DNA of 63,937 nucleotides from Pseudomonas sichuanensis (GCF_003231305.1 NZ_QKVM01000036.1:1-63937), one strand, 5' to 3'; positions 43,270 to 52,634 are shown, counted from the stretch's first letter. The notes: generated by a model from the letters alone, not told the origin. Program-made: numbers and translations.

Positions 43270-44280
43270 TCAGGCGCGCGGCAGGCGCCCGCTGACGAAG
43301 TGCGCCACGTCGTTGAACCCGGGCGTGGAGGCATGGCCCGGGGTCACCAGCGAATCGATGAAGGCTTCGTCTTCGGCGCTGATCTTCACCTCCAGGGCAC
43401 CGGCGTAGGTGTCCCACTGCGCCTCGGTGCGTGGGCCGACGATGGCCGAGCTGACCAGGCGGTTGTTCAGCACCCAGGCAATCGCGAACTCGACGATGCC
43501 CACGCCCTTGGCCTCGGTGTAGGCGTGGATCTTCTGGGCGATGCCCAGCGACTCCTGGCGCCATTCCACCTCCATGATCCGTTTGTCCTGGCGCCCGGCG
43601 CGGCTGCCGGCGTCCGGCACCGAGCCCGGGGCATACTTGCCGCTGAGCACGCCGCGGGCCAGCGGGCTGAACGGCACCACGCCCAGGCCATGGTAAGCCG
43701 CTGCGGTCAGCTGCTCGGGCTCGGCCTGGCGGTTGACGATGTTGTACAGCGGCTGGCTGACCACTGGTTTGGCCACGCCGAGCTTGTCGGCGACGTTGCA
43801 GATCTCGGCGATGCGCCAGCCGCGGAAGTTGGACACGCCCCAGTAGCGGATCTTGCCTTGCGCCAGCAGGTCGCCGATGGCGCGCACGGTCTCCTCCAGC
43901 GGTACGCTGTGGTCTTCGCGGTGCAGGTAGTAGATGTCCAGGTAGTCGGTGCCCATGCGCGTGAGCGTGGCTTCGATGGCGTTGAACAGGTGCTTGCGCG
44001 ACAGCCCGCTGCGGTTGGGCAGGCCATCCACCGGGCCGTAGCCGGCCTTGGAGGCGACGATCCACTCCTGGCGGTTGCGCGCCACCGCCTCGCCGACGAT
44101 CTCCTCGGAACGCCCGCCGTTGTACACATCGGCGGTGTCGACGAAGTTGATGCCCTGGTCCCAGGCCTTGTCGATGATGCGCAGGGCGTCTTCGGTGCTG
44201 GTCTGTTCACCGAACATCATGCTGCCGAGGGTGAGGGCCGAGACTTGCAGGCCACTGTGGCCGAGGGGGCGGTAGATCAT
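43270..44280 (-). CDS. Aldo/keto reductase
   Basis: A 336-residue NADPH-dependent reductase with a TIM barrel. The catalytic set is visible: Asp and Tyr in DTADVYNGG, Lys in VASKAGYG and His in YYLHREDH. GVSNFRGWRI is the AKR signature strand. The substrate is probably a small aldehyde or ketone. It is convergent with glycerate kinase (21 bp between stops). Confidence 0.9.
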   Translation of the reverse strand: MIYRPLGHSGLQVSALTLGSMMFGEQTSTEDALRIIDKAWDQGINFVDTADVYNGGRSEEIVGEAVARNRQEWIVASKAGYGPVDGLPNRSGLSRKHLFNAIEATLTRMGTDYLDIYYLHREDHSVPLEETVRAIGDLLAQGKIRYWGVSNFRGWRIAEICNVADKLGVAKPVVSQPLYNIVNRQAEPEQLTAAAYHGLGVVPFSPLARGVLSGKYAPGSVPDAGSRAGRQDKRIMEVEWRQESLGIAQKIHAYTEAKGVGIVEFAIAWVLNNRLVSSAIVGPRTEAQWDTYAGALEVKISAEDEAFIDSLVTPGHASTPGFNDVAHFVSGRLPRA

Positions 44281-44426
44281 TGCCGGGAATCCTTTGCATG
44301 CGATGAGGGTCAGGTGGTTTTACACAGAACCCGGGCACTTTGAAAGATGCAGGTGCCAGCCTTGCCCTGGTGCGAGGGGTGGTCGATGCTTGACGGTGCG
44401 TCAATCGATCACCAGGGAGCAGGCCC

Positions 44427-44870
44427 ATGAAGTCGCAGCGGATCATCGCCATCGTCACCAGCCTCGCCATGCTCGGCACTTCGCCGCTGCTGCTGGCGGA
44501 TCCCGGCAACGGCCAGGGCAAAGGCAACGCCCATGGCCAGCAGCACGATAAAGCAGGCAAGGGCAAACCAGACAAAGCGGGCAATGCCTACCACAGTGGG
44601 CCCCAGGTGGATATCGGTGGGGTGCGCATCACCCTTGACCGTCACCGTGACTACTGGGCACCTGCGGCGCCGCTGCCGCCAGGCATCCAGAAAAACCTCG
44701 CCCGAGGCAAGCCGTTACCTCCGGGCATTGCCAAGAAACTCGACGGCAGGCTGCTGGGCCAGCTGCCCCATTACGATGGTTACGACTGGCTCCAGGCGGG
44801 GGCCGACCTGATCCTGGTGGCGGCTGCCACTGGCTTGATCTACGAGGTGCTGCACGGCGCGCTGGACTGA
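44427..44870 (+). CDS. RcnB-family periplasmic protein
   Basis: A 147-residue protein with a signal peptide (MKSQRIIAIVTSLAMLGTSPLLLA), a Gly/His/Lys-rich low-complexity stretch (residues 27-52), and the RcnB domain features RDYWAPAAPLPPGIQKNLARGKPLPPGIAKKL. The C-terminus has a hydrophobic helix (LILVAAATGLIYEVLHG). RcnB in E. coli modulates nickel and cobalt export. The His-rich part could bind metal, which is inference. GGAG precedes the ATG. Confidence 0.82.
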   Translation: MKSQRIIAIVTSLAMLGTSPLLLADPGNGQGKGNAHGQQHDKAGKGKPDKAGNAYHSGPQVDIGGVRITLDRHRDYWAPAAPLPPGIQKNLARGKPLPPGIAKKLDGRLLGQLPHYDGYDWLQAGADLILVAAATGLIYEVLHGALD

Positions 44871-44871
44871 G

Positions 44872-46404
44872 TCAGTCTGGCCAGGCATCGATCAGCTCCC
44901 GGGCCTCGCGGCTGGACAACGGCCGTTTCAGCCGTTGCGACAGTACCGCCATGGCTCGCGCATAGCCCTTGGCGATCACCGCCTCGACCTGGTCGTCGAT
45001 GCATTGCAGGGCGATGAAATCGCCGTGCTCGGGCTCACCGACATACTCGATGCGGTTCCACTGGCGCCCATGCCCGAGCACCTCGAGGGTGCGACCATGC
45101 TGGTAGGTCCAGAAGAACGGCACATCGTCGTAGCGGCGCCGCTCACCGAGCATGTTGGCGGCCGCGATCACCCCGTGTTGCTGGGCCAGGCGCCAGTGCT
45201 CGATGCGCACCGGGCGCCCGGCGAGGGGGAAGGTGGCGATGTCGCCGGCCGCCCACAGGCCTTCGGCGGCTTGCAGATGGGCGTCGACCTGCACCGAGCG
45301 ATCTTCGCCCAGTTGCAGGCCCTGGAGGCACTCGGTAGCCGGCGTGACGCCGGTGCCCAGCAGCACCAAGGGCGTTGCCAGGCGCTCGCCGTTGGCGAGG
45401 ATCACGGCCTCGACCCGCTCACCGCCTTCGAACGCGGTCACTTCGGTGGGGCCATGGAACACCACGCCCTTGCGCTCATGCAGCTCGCGCAGGCTGAGGC
45501 CGATGCGCTCGCCCAGCTGTTTTGCCAGCGGCACCGCATGGCGGGTCACCACATGCACCTGCAAGCCGTACTTGCGCAGTGCCGAAGCCGCTTCCAGGCC
45601 GATGAAGCCATCGCCGACGATCACCACTGGCTGCCCCGGTTCGGCCAGGTCGAGCAGGCGCGCGGCGTCTTCGCGCGAGCGCAGCACGCAGATGCCGGGC
45701 AATTGCACGCCGGGCAGTTCGGGCCGTTTCGGCTTGCCGCCAGTGGCCAGCAGGGCTGCGTCGTACTTCAGGCGCTGGCCATCGGCGAGGACGATTTCAC
45801 GGTTGGCCACGTTCAGGCTGCGCACCTTGGCGTGCAGGCGCTGCAACTGCTTCTGGCGCAGCACGTCGGGCTCCAGCAGCGTCGGCACCTCGTCCGGCGG
45901 CATCTGCCCGGCAATGACGAATTTGCTCAGGGCGGTGCGATCGTAGGCGTTGGGCTGTTCCTGATCGACCCAGACCAGGCGCCCGCCGAAGCCATGGTCG
46001 AGCAGGGTGGCCACGGCCGCCGAACCGGCCGCGCCGGCACCGACCACCACGAACACCCGTGCATCGCTGTGACGGGGCGTTGCCGCCAGGGGCAGGGCTT
46101 GATCATCGACCCAGACCTGGTCGCCCTTGATCTGCACGGGGTAGCGGCGCAGGCCCGTCAGTGCGGGCGGTTCGCACACTGCGCCTTCATCCACGGCGAA
46201 TGCGGCTTTGTGCCAGGGGCAAACCAGCAGGCCGCCGCACACTACGCCCTCATCAAGCGGCGCCCCTTCGTGAGGGCAATTGCCCTGATAGGCGCGCACC
46301 TGGTCGCCATGGCGAACCAGGACGACCTCTTCGGTCCCGGCCTGAACGCGCAGCGGGCGCTGTTCGTCGAGTTGGTCGAGCGAGGCTACGGCATGCAGGG
46401 CCAT
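44872..46404 (-). CDS. Rieske domain plus FAD/NAD(P) oxidoreductase fusion
   Basis: A 510-residue protein. The first about 100 residues form a Rieske-type ferredoxin domain (CPHEGAPLD and CPWHKAAF carrying the Cys/His ligands); the rest is a pyridine-nucleotide-disulfide oxidoreductase domain of the AIF/ferredoxin-reductase type with GAGAAGSAA, ATGGKPKRP, VGDGFIGLEAAS and WAAGDIATFP. It could feed electrons to a dioxygenase or other oxygenase. ATG 46404 has GCGGAG seven bases upstream; longer starts lack support. It converges on the RcnB gene with one base between stops. Confidence 0.88.
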   Translation of the reverse strand: MALHAVASLDQLDEQRPLRVQAGTEEVVLVRHGDQVRAYQGNCPHEGAPLDEGVVCGGLLVCPWHKAAFAVDEGAVCEPPALTGLRRYPVQIKGDQVWVDDQALPLAATPRHSDARVFVVVGAGAAGSAAVATLLDHGFGGRLVWVDQEQPNAYDRTALSKFVIAGQMPPDEVPTLLEPDVLRQKQLQRLHAKVRSLNVANREIVLADGQRLKYDAALLATGGKPKRPELPGVQLPGICVLRSREDAARLLDLAEPGQPVVIVGDGFIGLEAASALRKYGLQVHVVTRHAVPLAKQLGERIGLSLRELHERKGVVFHGPTEVTAFEGGERVEAVILANGERLATPLVLLGTGVTPATECLQGLQLGEDRSVQVDAHLQAAEGLWAAGDIATFPLAGRPVRIEHWRLAQQHGVIAAANMLGERRRYDDVPFFWTYQHGRTLEVLGHGRQWNRIEYVGEPEHGDFIALQCIDDQVEAVIAKGYARAMAVLSQRLKRPLSSREARELIDAWPD

Positions 46405-46586
46405 GAGCATTCTCCGCAGGGGGATTGTGCCCATTTGACGCCTGGTCCGGCCTGGGAGTGCCTCGAGGCGACGACCGGGCATGTGCTTACAATATTTCAC
46501 AAGAATATCAAATGAGACTAAATTGACTCACTCAGGCTGTATGAGTACCATTCGCGCCGTTTTCAATCAAAGGCTCGGGTGATTTC

Positions 46587-47579
46587 ATGGGCAACTTGCG
46601 TGCAATAGGGGTGGCCAGCTGGTTGGCGGTGGCCGTGGCCCTGGCCGGGTGTGACTCGGCCGGCGAACAGCAGGCCGCTGCGCCAGCGGCGTTCCCGGTG
46701 TAGACCGTGACCGTGGCCAACGAGGCATTGGCCCTGGCCCTGACCCGCCAGACCCTGGCCAGCCGCGAGGACTCCCTGGCCCTGGTTGGCCAGCGGCGTT
46801 CGGTCGGCACGGCCACCGAGCTGGATCACCAGGAAGCCCTGGGGCTGGTCGAGCAGTCGCGGGCCGAGGTGGAAGTGATCGTGCGCCAGCAGCGCCAGGC
46901 CTACAACGCCCTGGTGTTGCCGCTGGGCAGCAGCGAGGCGGCCAGGGCGATCCCGGCCGAGCGCTCGGGCGAGCCAGTGGTGTTGCAGGACATCGCCCCC
47001 GGCGCGCCGTCGGCGCTGATCGAGCGGCGCCCGGACATCCTGGCCGCCGAACACCGGCTGCGGGCGCGCAATGCCGATATCGGCGCGGCGCGGGCAGCGT
47101 TCTTCCCGCGGATCAGCCTGACCGGCAGCTTCGGCACCTCCAGCGCGCAGATGTCCGGCCTGTTCGACGGCGGCTCGCGCAGCTGGAGTTTCATGCCACA
47201 GCTGTCGCTGCCGCTGTTCGACGCCGGGCGCAACCGCGCCGGCCTGAGCCTGGCCGAGGCGCGCAAGGATTCGGCGGTGGCCGCCTATGAAGGCACGATC
47301 CAGGGCGCGTTCCGCGAGGTCGCCGATGCCCTGGCCGCCACAGACACCCTGCGCCGCGAGGAAACCGCGCGGCGTGCCCTGGCCGACACCAGTCGGGCGA
47401 CCTTGGCCCTGGCCAAGGCGCGCTACGAGGGCGGGGTGGACAACCATCTGCGCTACCTGGATGCGCAGCGCAGCAGCTACCTGAACGAAGCGGCCTTCAT
47501 CGAGGCCAGCACACAGCGCCAGCTGGCCCTGGTCGACCTGTTCCGCGCCTTGGGCGGCGGCTGGCCGGCGAAGGGCTAG
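46587..47579 (+). pseudogene. RND efflux operon remnant: adaptor N-terminus fused to outer-membrane factor
   Basis: A 38-codon start of a membrane-fusion (adaptor) lipoprotein (46587-46703, lipobox LAGC, then a Ala-rich stretch and FPV) meets a TAG stop. The same frame then continues as TVTVANE and abruptly as the middle and end of a TolC/OprM-type outer-membrane factor (ALTRQTLASREDSLALV to the end, 47579). The join around 46725 removed most of the adaptor, the whole RND pump and the start of the channel. The TAG could be a mutated CAG or GAG codon. The gene product cannot form a pump. Confidence 0.85.
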
Positions 47580-47615
47580 GCAACGACTCCTTTGGTTGGG
47601 TTGTCCAACCGCTTT

Positions 47616-47648
47616 GCCCTTGGGACCTGTGCCCAAGGGCTTTTTTTT
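47616..47648 (+). terminator. Rho-independent terminator of the efflux remnant
   Basis: GCCCTTGGG (47616-47624) pairs with CCCAAGGGC (47632-47640), followed by eight T residues. It lies 36 bp after the outer-membrane factor stop codon and is the original operon terminator. Confidence 0.92.
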
Positions 47649-47848
47649 GCCAGAAATTTCCCGTGGCTTTGCTTGCAAGGTCGGCTTGAAGTAGGCGGAC
47701 AGTGTTTCTGCCAGCGCGTTCGGTTGAATGGCAAGCGACTACCTTGGAACGTAGTCAACTATTAAAAATGCCAGTTGCTCGCGTTTGTGAATCCCATATG
47801 CTGACTATTAACTAGCGGTCGCAAGACATAGGCGATGGGAGCGTGGTC

Positions 47849-48226
47849 ATGGGTACCGAGATCAAAGCAGAGATCATGAAATTAAATGGCAAGAAAGCCC
47901 CAGGTGTATGGCACCTGGTTGGGCATTTTCACTGTTCACCGCAAAATATGTTCGGTGCTCAGGCTGGCGTATTATTTGCGAAAAAAGCCGAGATAGGTAG
48001 GTTCAAGAATATTGGACTTAGCGCAGATGGAAATGGCAGGGTCTGTAGTATCTGGAAAAAGAGCGAGCCCGCGATTTATACGCATTTATATTCAGGCGAA
48101 ATTCCTTGGCTAGATATGCTGGTGTTTTCAGTGGAGGCCTTGAACGACGATCCAGAGTTTGCAGGGTTCTACCCTGCGGGAAGAAGTAATGAGTTCGACT
48201 TCACTGTGTATGGTCAGGAGAAGTGA
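47849..48226 (+). CDS. Orphan lower-GC hypothetical protein
   Basis: A 125-residue soluble protein, with many A/T-ending codons unlike its neighbours. Segments: APGVWHLVGHFHCSPQNMFGAQAGVLFAKKAEIG and a C-terminal GFYPAGRSNEFDFTVYGQ. No signal or membrane helix. ATG 47849 has GGGAG seven bases upstream. No family recognised; composition suggests recent acquisition, perhaps a toxin, immunity or effector-type accessory protein, which the sequence does not prove. Confidence 0.6.
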   Translation: MGTEIKAEIMKLNGKKAPGVWHLVGHFHCSPQNMFGAQAGVLFAKKAEIGRFKNIGLSADGNGRVCSIWKKSEPAIYTHLYSGEIPWLDMLVFSVEALNDDPEFAGFYPAGRSNEFDFTVYGQEK

Positions 48227-48315
48227 ACTTAGTTGCTGCAACGGTTATCTTCAAATAATGAGCCGCCCCAGCATGGGGCAGCCGCTCTGTTGCCCTATCC
48301 AAGTTCCGGTTGGGG

Positions 48316-48876
48316 TCATGGGCTCTGAACGAGCGCCCCTGACAGGAAAAACCGCTCCAGTGTCAGCGCCGACGTCGCACTGGCCGCTCGGCCGCGCCGT
48401 TCTGCATCAACCATGCTGAAGATCATGCTCAGAAACATCTCGGTGAGCACCGCCGCGCTGATGTCGATACGCAGCGCGCCCAGTTGCTGGGCACGCAGGA
48501 AGAACGCGTCCATGGCCTGGGTATAGGCGTGCCAGCGGCGATCCTCGCTGTCGCCCAGCAGCGTGTCGGGGCGGTACTGGAACATCAGGAAGGCCAGCAT
48601 CTCGCGGTGCTTGAGGTGCTCGGCGATCAGGTGGCGCAGCCCGGGCAGTGGCTCGGCGCGGGTGAGGTCGGCGTCGCGGATGACCTGGTTGAGCACCTGC
48701 TCGCCATGGTTCTCCAGCATCTCCACCAGGTTGTCGCGGGTGCCGCAGAAGCGGTGCAGGGTGGCCTTGCTGACGCCGGCGGTCTCGGCCAGCTCCTTCA
48801 GGGTCGCACGGGGGTGGACCACCATGGCGTTGGCCAGGGCCTTGAGCAGGCGTTCGTCGTGAGGGGTGGGGTGCAT
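48316..48876 (-). CDS. TetR/AcrR-family regulator
   Basis: A 186-residue repressor with an N-terminal helix-turn-helix (TLKELAETAGVSKATLHRFCGTRDNLVEML, residues about 27-56) and a C-terminal ligand domain. GAGG seven bases before ATG 48876 supports this start over two upstream ATGs. It lies next to the efflux remnant, and its own promoter contains a strong palindrome (48941-48960). It was probably the repressor of the lost RND pump; related half-site AATGAGACT also precedes the remnant (46511-46519). Confidence 0.85.
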   Translation of the reverse strand: MHPTPHDERLLKALANAMVVHPRATLKELAETAGVSKATLHRFCGTRDNLVEMLENHGEQVLNQVIRDADLTRAEPLPGLRHLIAEHLKHREMLAFLMFQYRPDTLLGDSEDRRWHAYTQAMDAFFLRAQQLGALRIDISAAVLTEMFLSMIFSMVDAERRGRAASATSALTLERFFLSGALVQSP

Positions 48877-48940
48877 CGGATTGCCTCGCGTGGGTCGCAT
48901 GCTTGGCATTGTGCAGAAAACAGCTAGGTGATCAAGTCAA

Positions 48941-48960
48941 AAAGTCTCTAATGAGACTTT
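48941..48960. promoter_or_regulatory. Operator palindrome of the TetR regulator
   Basis: AAAGTCTCTAATGAGACTTT has two perfect 8-bp arms around four bases and lies 65-84 bp upstream of the TetR start codon. Shape and location suit autorepression by the adjacent TetR protein. Confidence 0.65.
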
Positions 48961-48980
48961 AGTGGTTCGTTCTGGTGCAA

Positions 48981-49045
48981 TTCGCGGGCAAGCCCGCTCC
49001 TACAAGTGCTGCTGTGTCTGTAGGAGCGGGGCTTGCCCGCGGATA
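48981..49045. repeat. REP-like inverted pair
   Basis: TTCGCGGGCAAGCCCGCTCC and a slightly different complement (with CTACAAG and TGTAGG ends instead of CCCAC) face each other in the gap between the TetR promoter and the rlhA-type stop codon. It is a variant of the main REP family. Confidence 0.8.
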
Positions 49046-49049
49046 CCGA

Positions 49050-51050
49050 TCAATGCGGTGCGCGCGGGATGGTCTTGAGCAGGTCTTCCGGGCTGATATG
49101 CCCGACCACCTGGGCCACGGCGCTGCCCGGGGTGGGCAGGTCGATGATATGGCTCTTCATCTTGCCGATCACATGCATCTCGCACGGCTTGCAGTCGAAC
49201 TTGAGGGTGAGTACCTCATCGCCCTGGATCAGTTGCATCGGTGCGACCTTGGTACGCACGCCGGTGACGCCCTTGGCCTGCTTGGGGCACAGGTTGAAGG
49301 AGAAGCGCAGGCAGTGCTTGGTGATCATCACCGGCACTTCTCCGTGCTCTTCATGGGCCTCGTAGGCGGCGTCGATCAGTTGCACGCCATGGCGGTGGTA
49401 GAAGTCGCGGGCCTTCTGGTTGTAGACGTTGGCCAGGAACGACAGGTGCGACTCGGGGTACACCGGCGCTGGCGTGGTCTCGGCCTTGCGAGCGCCACGG
49501 GGGTGGGCCTTGACCCGCGCCTCGGTCAGCGCCTCGATGGCTTCGCGGCGCAGGGCCTTGAGCTGCGAGTTGGGGATGAAGTACGCCTGCGGCGCGTCCA
49601 GCTCGATGGCGTTGGCGTGGTACATGGTGGTGCCGAGCTGGCCGAGCAGGTCGTGCAACTGGTCAAGCGCCTGTTGCGGCTTGTTGGCCGTGCCGAACGG
49701 GCCATCCAGGGCCACCTGCACGCTCACGCCTTCCTCGCTGCTGAGGGTCAGCATCAGGCGCTGCTCGCGCAGCACCGCGTGCCACTCGACGCCCACCCGG
49801 CGCTCGGCCGAGGTGCGCTGCAGGGCTTGCTGCCAGTTGTGGTCGAGGTTGCGCGACAGCGGGTGGTTGGGGCGCAGCTTGTACAGGCCCTCGGGCATCT
49901 CGTTGGGCTCGACGCGGTAGCGGTAGCGCTTCTGCCCGTCGTCTTCGGACTCGCTCTTGAGTTCGGCGATGTTGGCGCGGAAACCCACCACCTCACGCTT
50001 GACCAGCACATTGAGGCCGTCGCCGTTGCTCAGGGGGACGTCGGTCACTACCTGCAGGTCGCGCTTGCCGACTTTTTCCACCACGCCCACCGGCAGGCCG
50101 GTGAAGGTCGGCGAGTCGAAGGCGCCGATGTCGATCTTGCGGTCGCTGACGAAGTAGTCGGTGCTGCCTCGGTGGAAGGTCTTGTCCGGGTCGGGCACGA
50201 AGAAGTGCTCGGTGCGCCCGCTGGAGGCGCGGGCCAGCTGTGGGCGGCCTTCGAGGATGGCGTCCAGCTCTTTGCGGTAGTGGGCGGTGATGTTCTTCAC
50301 ATAGCCCACGTCCTTGTAGCGGCCCTCGATCTTGAACGAGCGCACGCCGGCATCCACCAGGTCGGCCAGGTTGGCGGTCTGGTTGTTGTCCTTCATCGAC
50401 AGCAGGTGCTTCTCGAAGGCGACCACACGGCCTTGGTCGTCCTTGAGGGTGTACGGCAGGCGGCAGGCCTGGGAGCAGTCGCCACGGTTGGCGCTGCGCC
50501 CGGTCTGAGCGTGGGAGATGTTGCACTGGCCGGAGAAGGCCACGCACAGCGCGCCATGGATGAAGAATTCGATGGCCGCGTCGGTTTCAGCGGCGATGGC
50601 ACGGATTTCCTGCAGGTTCAGCTCACGGGCCAGTACCAACTGCGAGAAACCGGCCTGGTCGAGGAACTTGGCCCGGGCCAGGGTGCGGATGTCGGTCTGG
50701 GTGCTGGCGTGCAGTTCGATCGGCGGGATGTCCAGCTCCATCACTCCCAGGTCCTGCACGATCAGCGCATCGACCCCGGCGTCATACAGCTGGTGGATCA
50801 GCTTGCGCGCCGGCTCCAGCTCGTTGTCGTGGAGGATGGTGTTGATGGTGGTGAACACCCGCGCGTGATAGCGCCGGGCGAACTCCACCAGCTCGGCGAT
50901 CTCGCTGACCTCGTTGCAGGCGTTATGGCGCGCGCCGAAGCTAGGGCCGCCGATGTAGATGGCGTCTGCGCCGTGCAGGATCGCCTCGCGGGCGATGCTC
51001 ACGTCACGGGCAGGGCTGAGCAGTTCCAGGTGGTGCTTTGGAAGGGACAT
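49050..51050 (-). CDS. rlhA: U32-family protein, RlhA-type 23S rRNA hydroxylation factor
   Basis: A 666-residue protein. The N-terminal U32 domain begins LELLSPARDVSIAREAILHGADAIYIGG, and the cysteines of the probable iron-sulfur site are in CNISHAQTGRSANRGDCSQACR (residues about 175-197, with HGALCVAFSG just before). A DUF3656 domain follows and a C-terminal part has CPKQ and CKPCEMH. E. coli RlhA (YdcP), of like length and layout, hydroxylates C2501 of 23S rRNA. The longer upstream frame is antisense and rejected. Confidence 0.85.
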   Translation of the reverse strand: MSLPKHHLELLSPARDVSIAREAILHGADAIYIGGPSFGARHNACNEVSEIAELVEFARRYHARVFTTINTILHDNELEPARKLIHQLYDAGVDALIVQDLGVMELDIPPIELHASTQTDIRTLARAKFLDQAGFSQLVLARELNLQEIRAIAAETDAAIEFFIHGALCVAFSGQCNISHAQTGRSANRGDCSQACRLPYTLKDDQGRVVAFEKHLLSMKDNNQTANLADLVDAGVRSFKIEGRYKDVGYVKNITAHYRKELDAILEGRPQLARASSGRTEHFFVPDPDKTFHRGSTDYFVSDRKIDIGAFDSPTFTGLPVGVVEKVGKRDLQVVTDVPLSNGDGLNVLVKREVVGFRANIAELKSESEDDGQKRYRYRVEPNEMPEGLYKLRPNHPLSRNLDHNWQQALQRTSAERRVGVEWHAVLREQRLMLTLSSEEGVSVQVALDGPFGTANKPQQALDQLHDLLGQLGTTMYHANAIELDAPQAYFIPNSQLKALRREAIEALTEARVKAHPRGARKAETTPAPVYPESHLSFLANVYNQKARDFYHRHGVQLIDAAYEAHEEHGEVPVMITKHCLRFSFNLCPKQAKGVTGVRTKVAPMQLIQGDEVLTLKFDCKPCEMHVIGKMKSHIIDLPTPGSAVAQVVGHISPEDLLKTIPRAPH

Positions 51051-51187
51051 GTCGTTATAGGTTCGGGCTGTCACGGTAAGGCGGGCATTGTAGCGGTGAA
51101 ATGGGGTGGTGGCATCCCCAGGCTGCTGGATGGGGGCGGGAAGGGTTGCTGCACAGCCTGTTACCCTCACTCGCTGGGCTTGTACGT

Positions 51188-51225
51188 CCCCCTGTAGGAG
51201 CGACACAAGGCCGCTCCTACAGGGG
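51188..51225. repeat. Short inverted repeat, second REP-like family
   Basis: CCCCTGTAGGAGCG and its complement CGCTCCTACAGGGG enclose about ten bases. The same TGTAGGAGCG core recurs at 60336-60403, a different palindrome family from the GTGGGAGCGG REP. Confidence 0.75.
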
Positions 51226-51265
51226 ATGTGCAATCGGTATGCAATCGATACAGATGAGAGGCGAG

Positions 51266-51646
51266 TCAGCCCTTGGCCGCCATCGCCGTCACTTCGACTT
51301 TCATGCCTTCCACCGCCAGCGAGGCCACGCCAACCGCCGCACGCACCGGCCACGGTTTGCTGAAGAAACGCTGGTACACCTCGTTGAACGCCGGGCGGTC
51401 GGCCATGTCGGTGAGGTAGATGGTCAGGTGCAGCACCCGGTCCATCGAGCTGCCGGCGCGCTCCAGGGCCACTTTCAGCGCCTGCAGGGTGCATTCGCTC
51501 TGGGTGGTGATGTCGCCCAGCTCGAGGCTGCCGTCGGCGCGGGTAGGGATCTGGGTGCTGACCAGCACGCCGTTGTACTCGGCCACGTCGGACGAGATGG
51601 AGTCGGCGTCCGGGTCCGGGGTAAAGATGATGCCGTCGTTTGCCAT
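51266..51646 (-). CDS. RidA family protein (second copy)
   Basis: A 126-residue RidA/YjgF protein, with VSTQIPTRADGSLELGDITTQ at about 29-49, LERAGSSMDRVLHLTIYLTDM at 61-81 and PVRAAVGVASLAVEGMKVEV at 100-119. The conserved Arg (R102) and the acidic residue in VEV are retained, unlike the copy at 458-850. It stands alone between the rlhA-type gene and trmK. Cytoplasmic detoxification of reactive enamines is the general role. Confidence 0.9.
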   Translation of the reverse strand: MANDGIIFTPDPDADSISSDVAEYNGVLVSTQIPTRADGSLELGDITTQSECTLQALKVALERAGSSMDRVLHLTIYLTDMADRPAFNEVYQRFFSKPWPVRAAVGVASLAVEGMKVEVTAMAAKG

Positions 51647-51816
51647 GGAATGTTCTGCCTTGCACGGGAGGAAAGCCCGCAAGCCTACGCGAGCGCCAAG
51701 GGCGGGTCGAGCCGTGGCCGTGGTCGCGCGGATTTGATAAGCGCGCCGGCCCACGGCAGAATCGCGCCCCGACCCGGCCGCAGGCGCCGGGCCCTGGGTG
51801 ATCAAAGAGGCAACCG

Positions 51817-52524
51817 TTGAACCAACACACTTTGTCCACGCGCCTTGAGCGGGTGGCGGCGCATATCCCGGCCGGGGCACGGCTGGCTGACATCGGCTCG
51901 GACCATGGCTACCTGCCGGTGGCACTGCTGCGCCGTGGCGCGATTGCCGCGGCAGTGGCTGGCGAAGTGGCGCTGACGCCCTTCCAGGCCGCCCAGCGCA
52001 CTGTGCGCGAGAACGGCCTTGAGGCACAGGCCACCGTGCGCCTGGCCAGCGGCCTGGCGGCCATCGAGCCGCAAGATGGGATCACTGCCGTGAGTATCTG
52101 CGGCATGGGCGGCGAGACCATCCGCGACATCCTCGAAGCCGGCAAGCAACGCTTGAGCGGCAAGGAGCGCCTGGTGCTGCAGCCCAACGGCGGCGAGCAG
52201 CCGCTGCGCCAGTGGCTGATGGACAACGACTACCGCATCCGCTGCGAAGAAGTGCTGCGGGAGAACCGCTTCGACTACGAAATCATCGTTGCCGAGCGTT
52301 GCGAGGCGGTCGTCTACAGTGCCGAACAGCTGTACTTCGGCCCGCTGCTGATGGAACAGCGCAGCCCAGCGTTCCTGTTCAAGTGGCAGCGCATGCTGCG
52401 CCAAAAGCAGCAGACCCTCGATAATTTCGAGCGTGCCCGCCAGCCGGTGCCCGAGGACAAGGTGCAGGACATCGAGCTTCAAGCGAAGTGGATCTACGCA
52501 TTACTGGACACCCCCGTCGCCTAG
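51817..52524 (+). CDS. trmK: tRNA (adenine(22)-N1)-methyltransferase
   Basis: A 235-residue SAM-dependent methyltransferase of the TrmK family that methylates A22 in certain tRNAs. Motif I is LADIGSDHGYLPV at residues 23-35, CGMGGETIRDIL lies in the middle and VLQPNGGEQPLRQWL corresponds to the catalytic loop. The start is a TTG with AGAGG upstream; the preceding in-frame sequence gives no better choice. The Septu-like pair begins 110 bp downstream. Confidence 0.9.
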   Translation: MNQHTLSTRLERVAAHIPAGARLADIGSDHGYLPVALLRRGAIAAAVAGEVALTPFQAAQRTVRENGLEAQATVRLASGLAAIEPQDGITAVSICGMGGETIRDILEAGKQRLSGKERLVLQPNGGEQPLRQWLMDNDYRIRCEEVLRENRFDYEIIVAERCEAVVYSAEQLYFGPLLMEQRSPAFLFKWQRMLRQKQQTLDNFERARQPVPEDKVQDIELQAKWIYALLDTPVA

Positions 52525-52634
52525 AAGCCCGTCAACGATTATGCAGCGCCCGGGATGGGGCATGCTCGTCTTTTCGGGTAGCGAGGGTGATGGCATCATG
52601 CCTCCTTTCTGCCAGTATTGCGAAGGAACACGCG

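Noticed and set aside
48941..48960. Similarity between the TetR palindrome and the HbcR-side palindromes (both have GTCTC and GAGAC)
   Set aside because: Spacing differs (4 versus 6 bases), flanks differ, and the regulators are of unrelated families; the shared words are probably coincidence.
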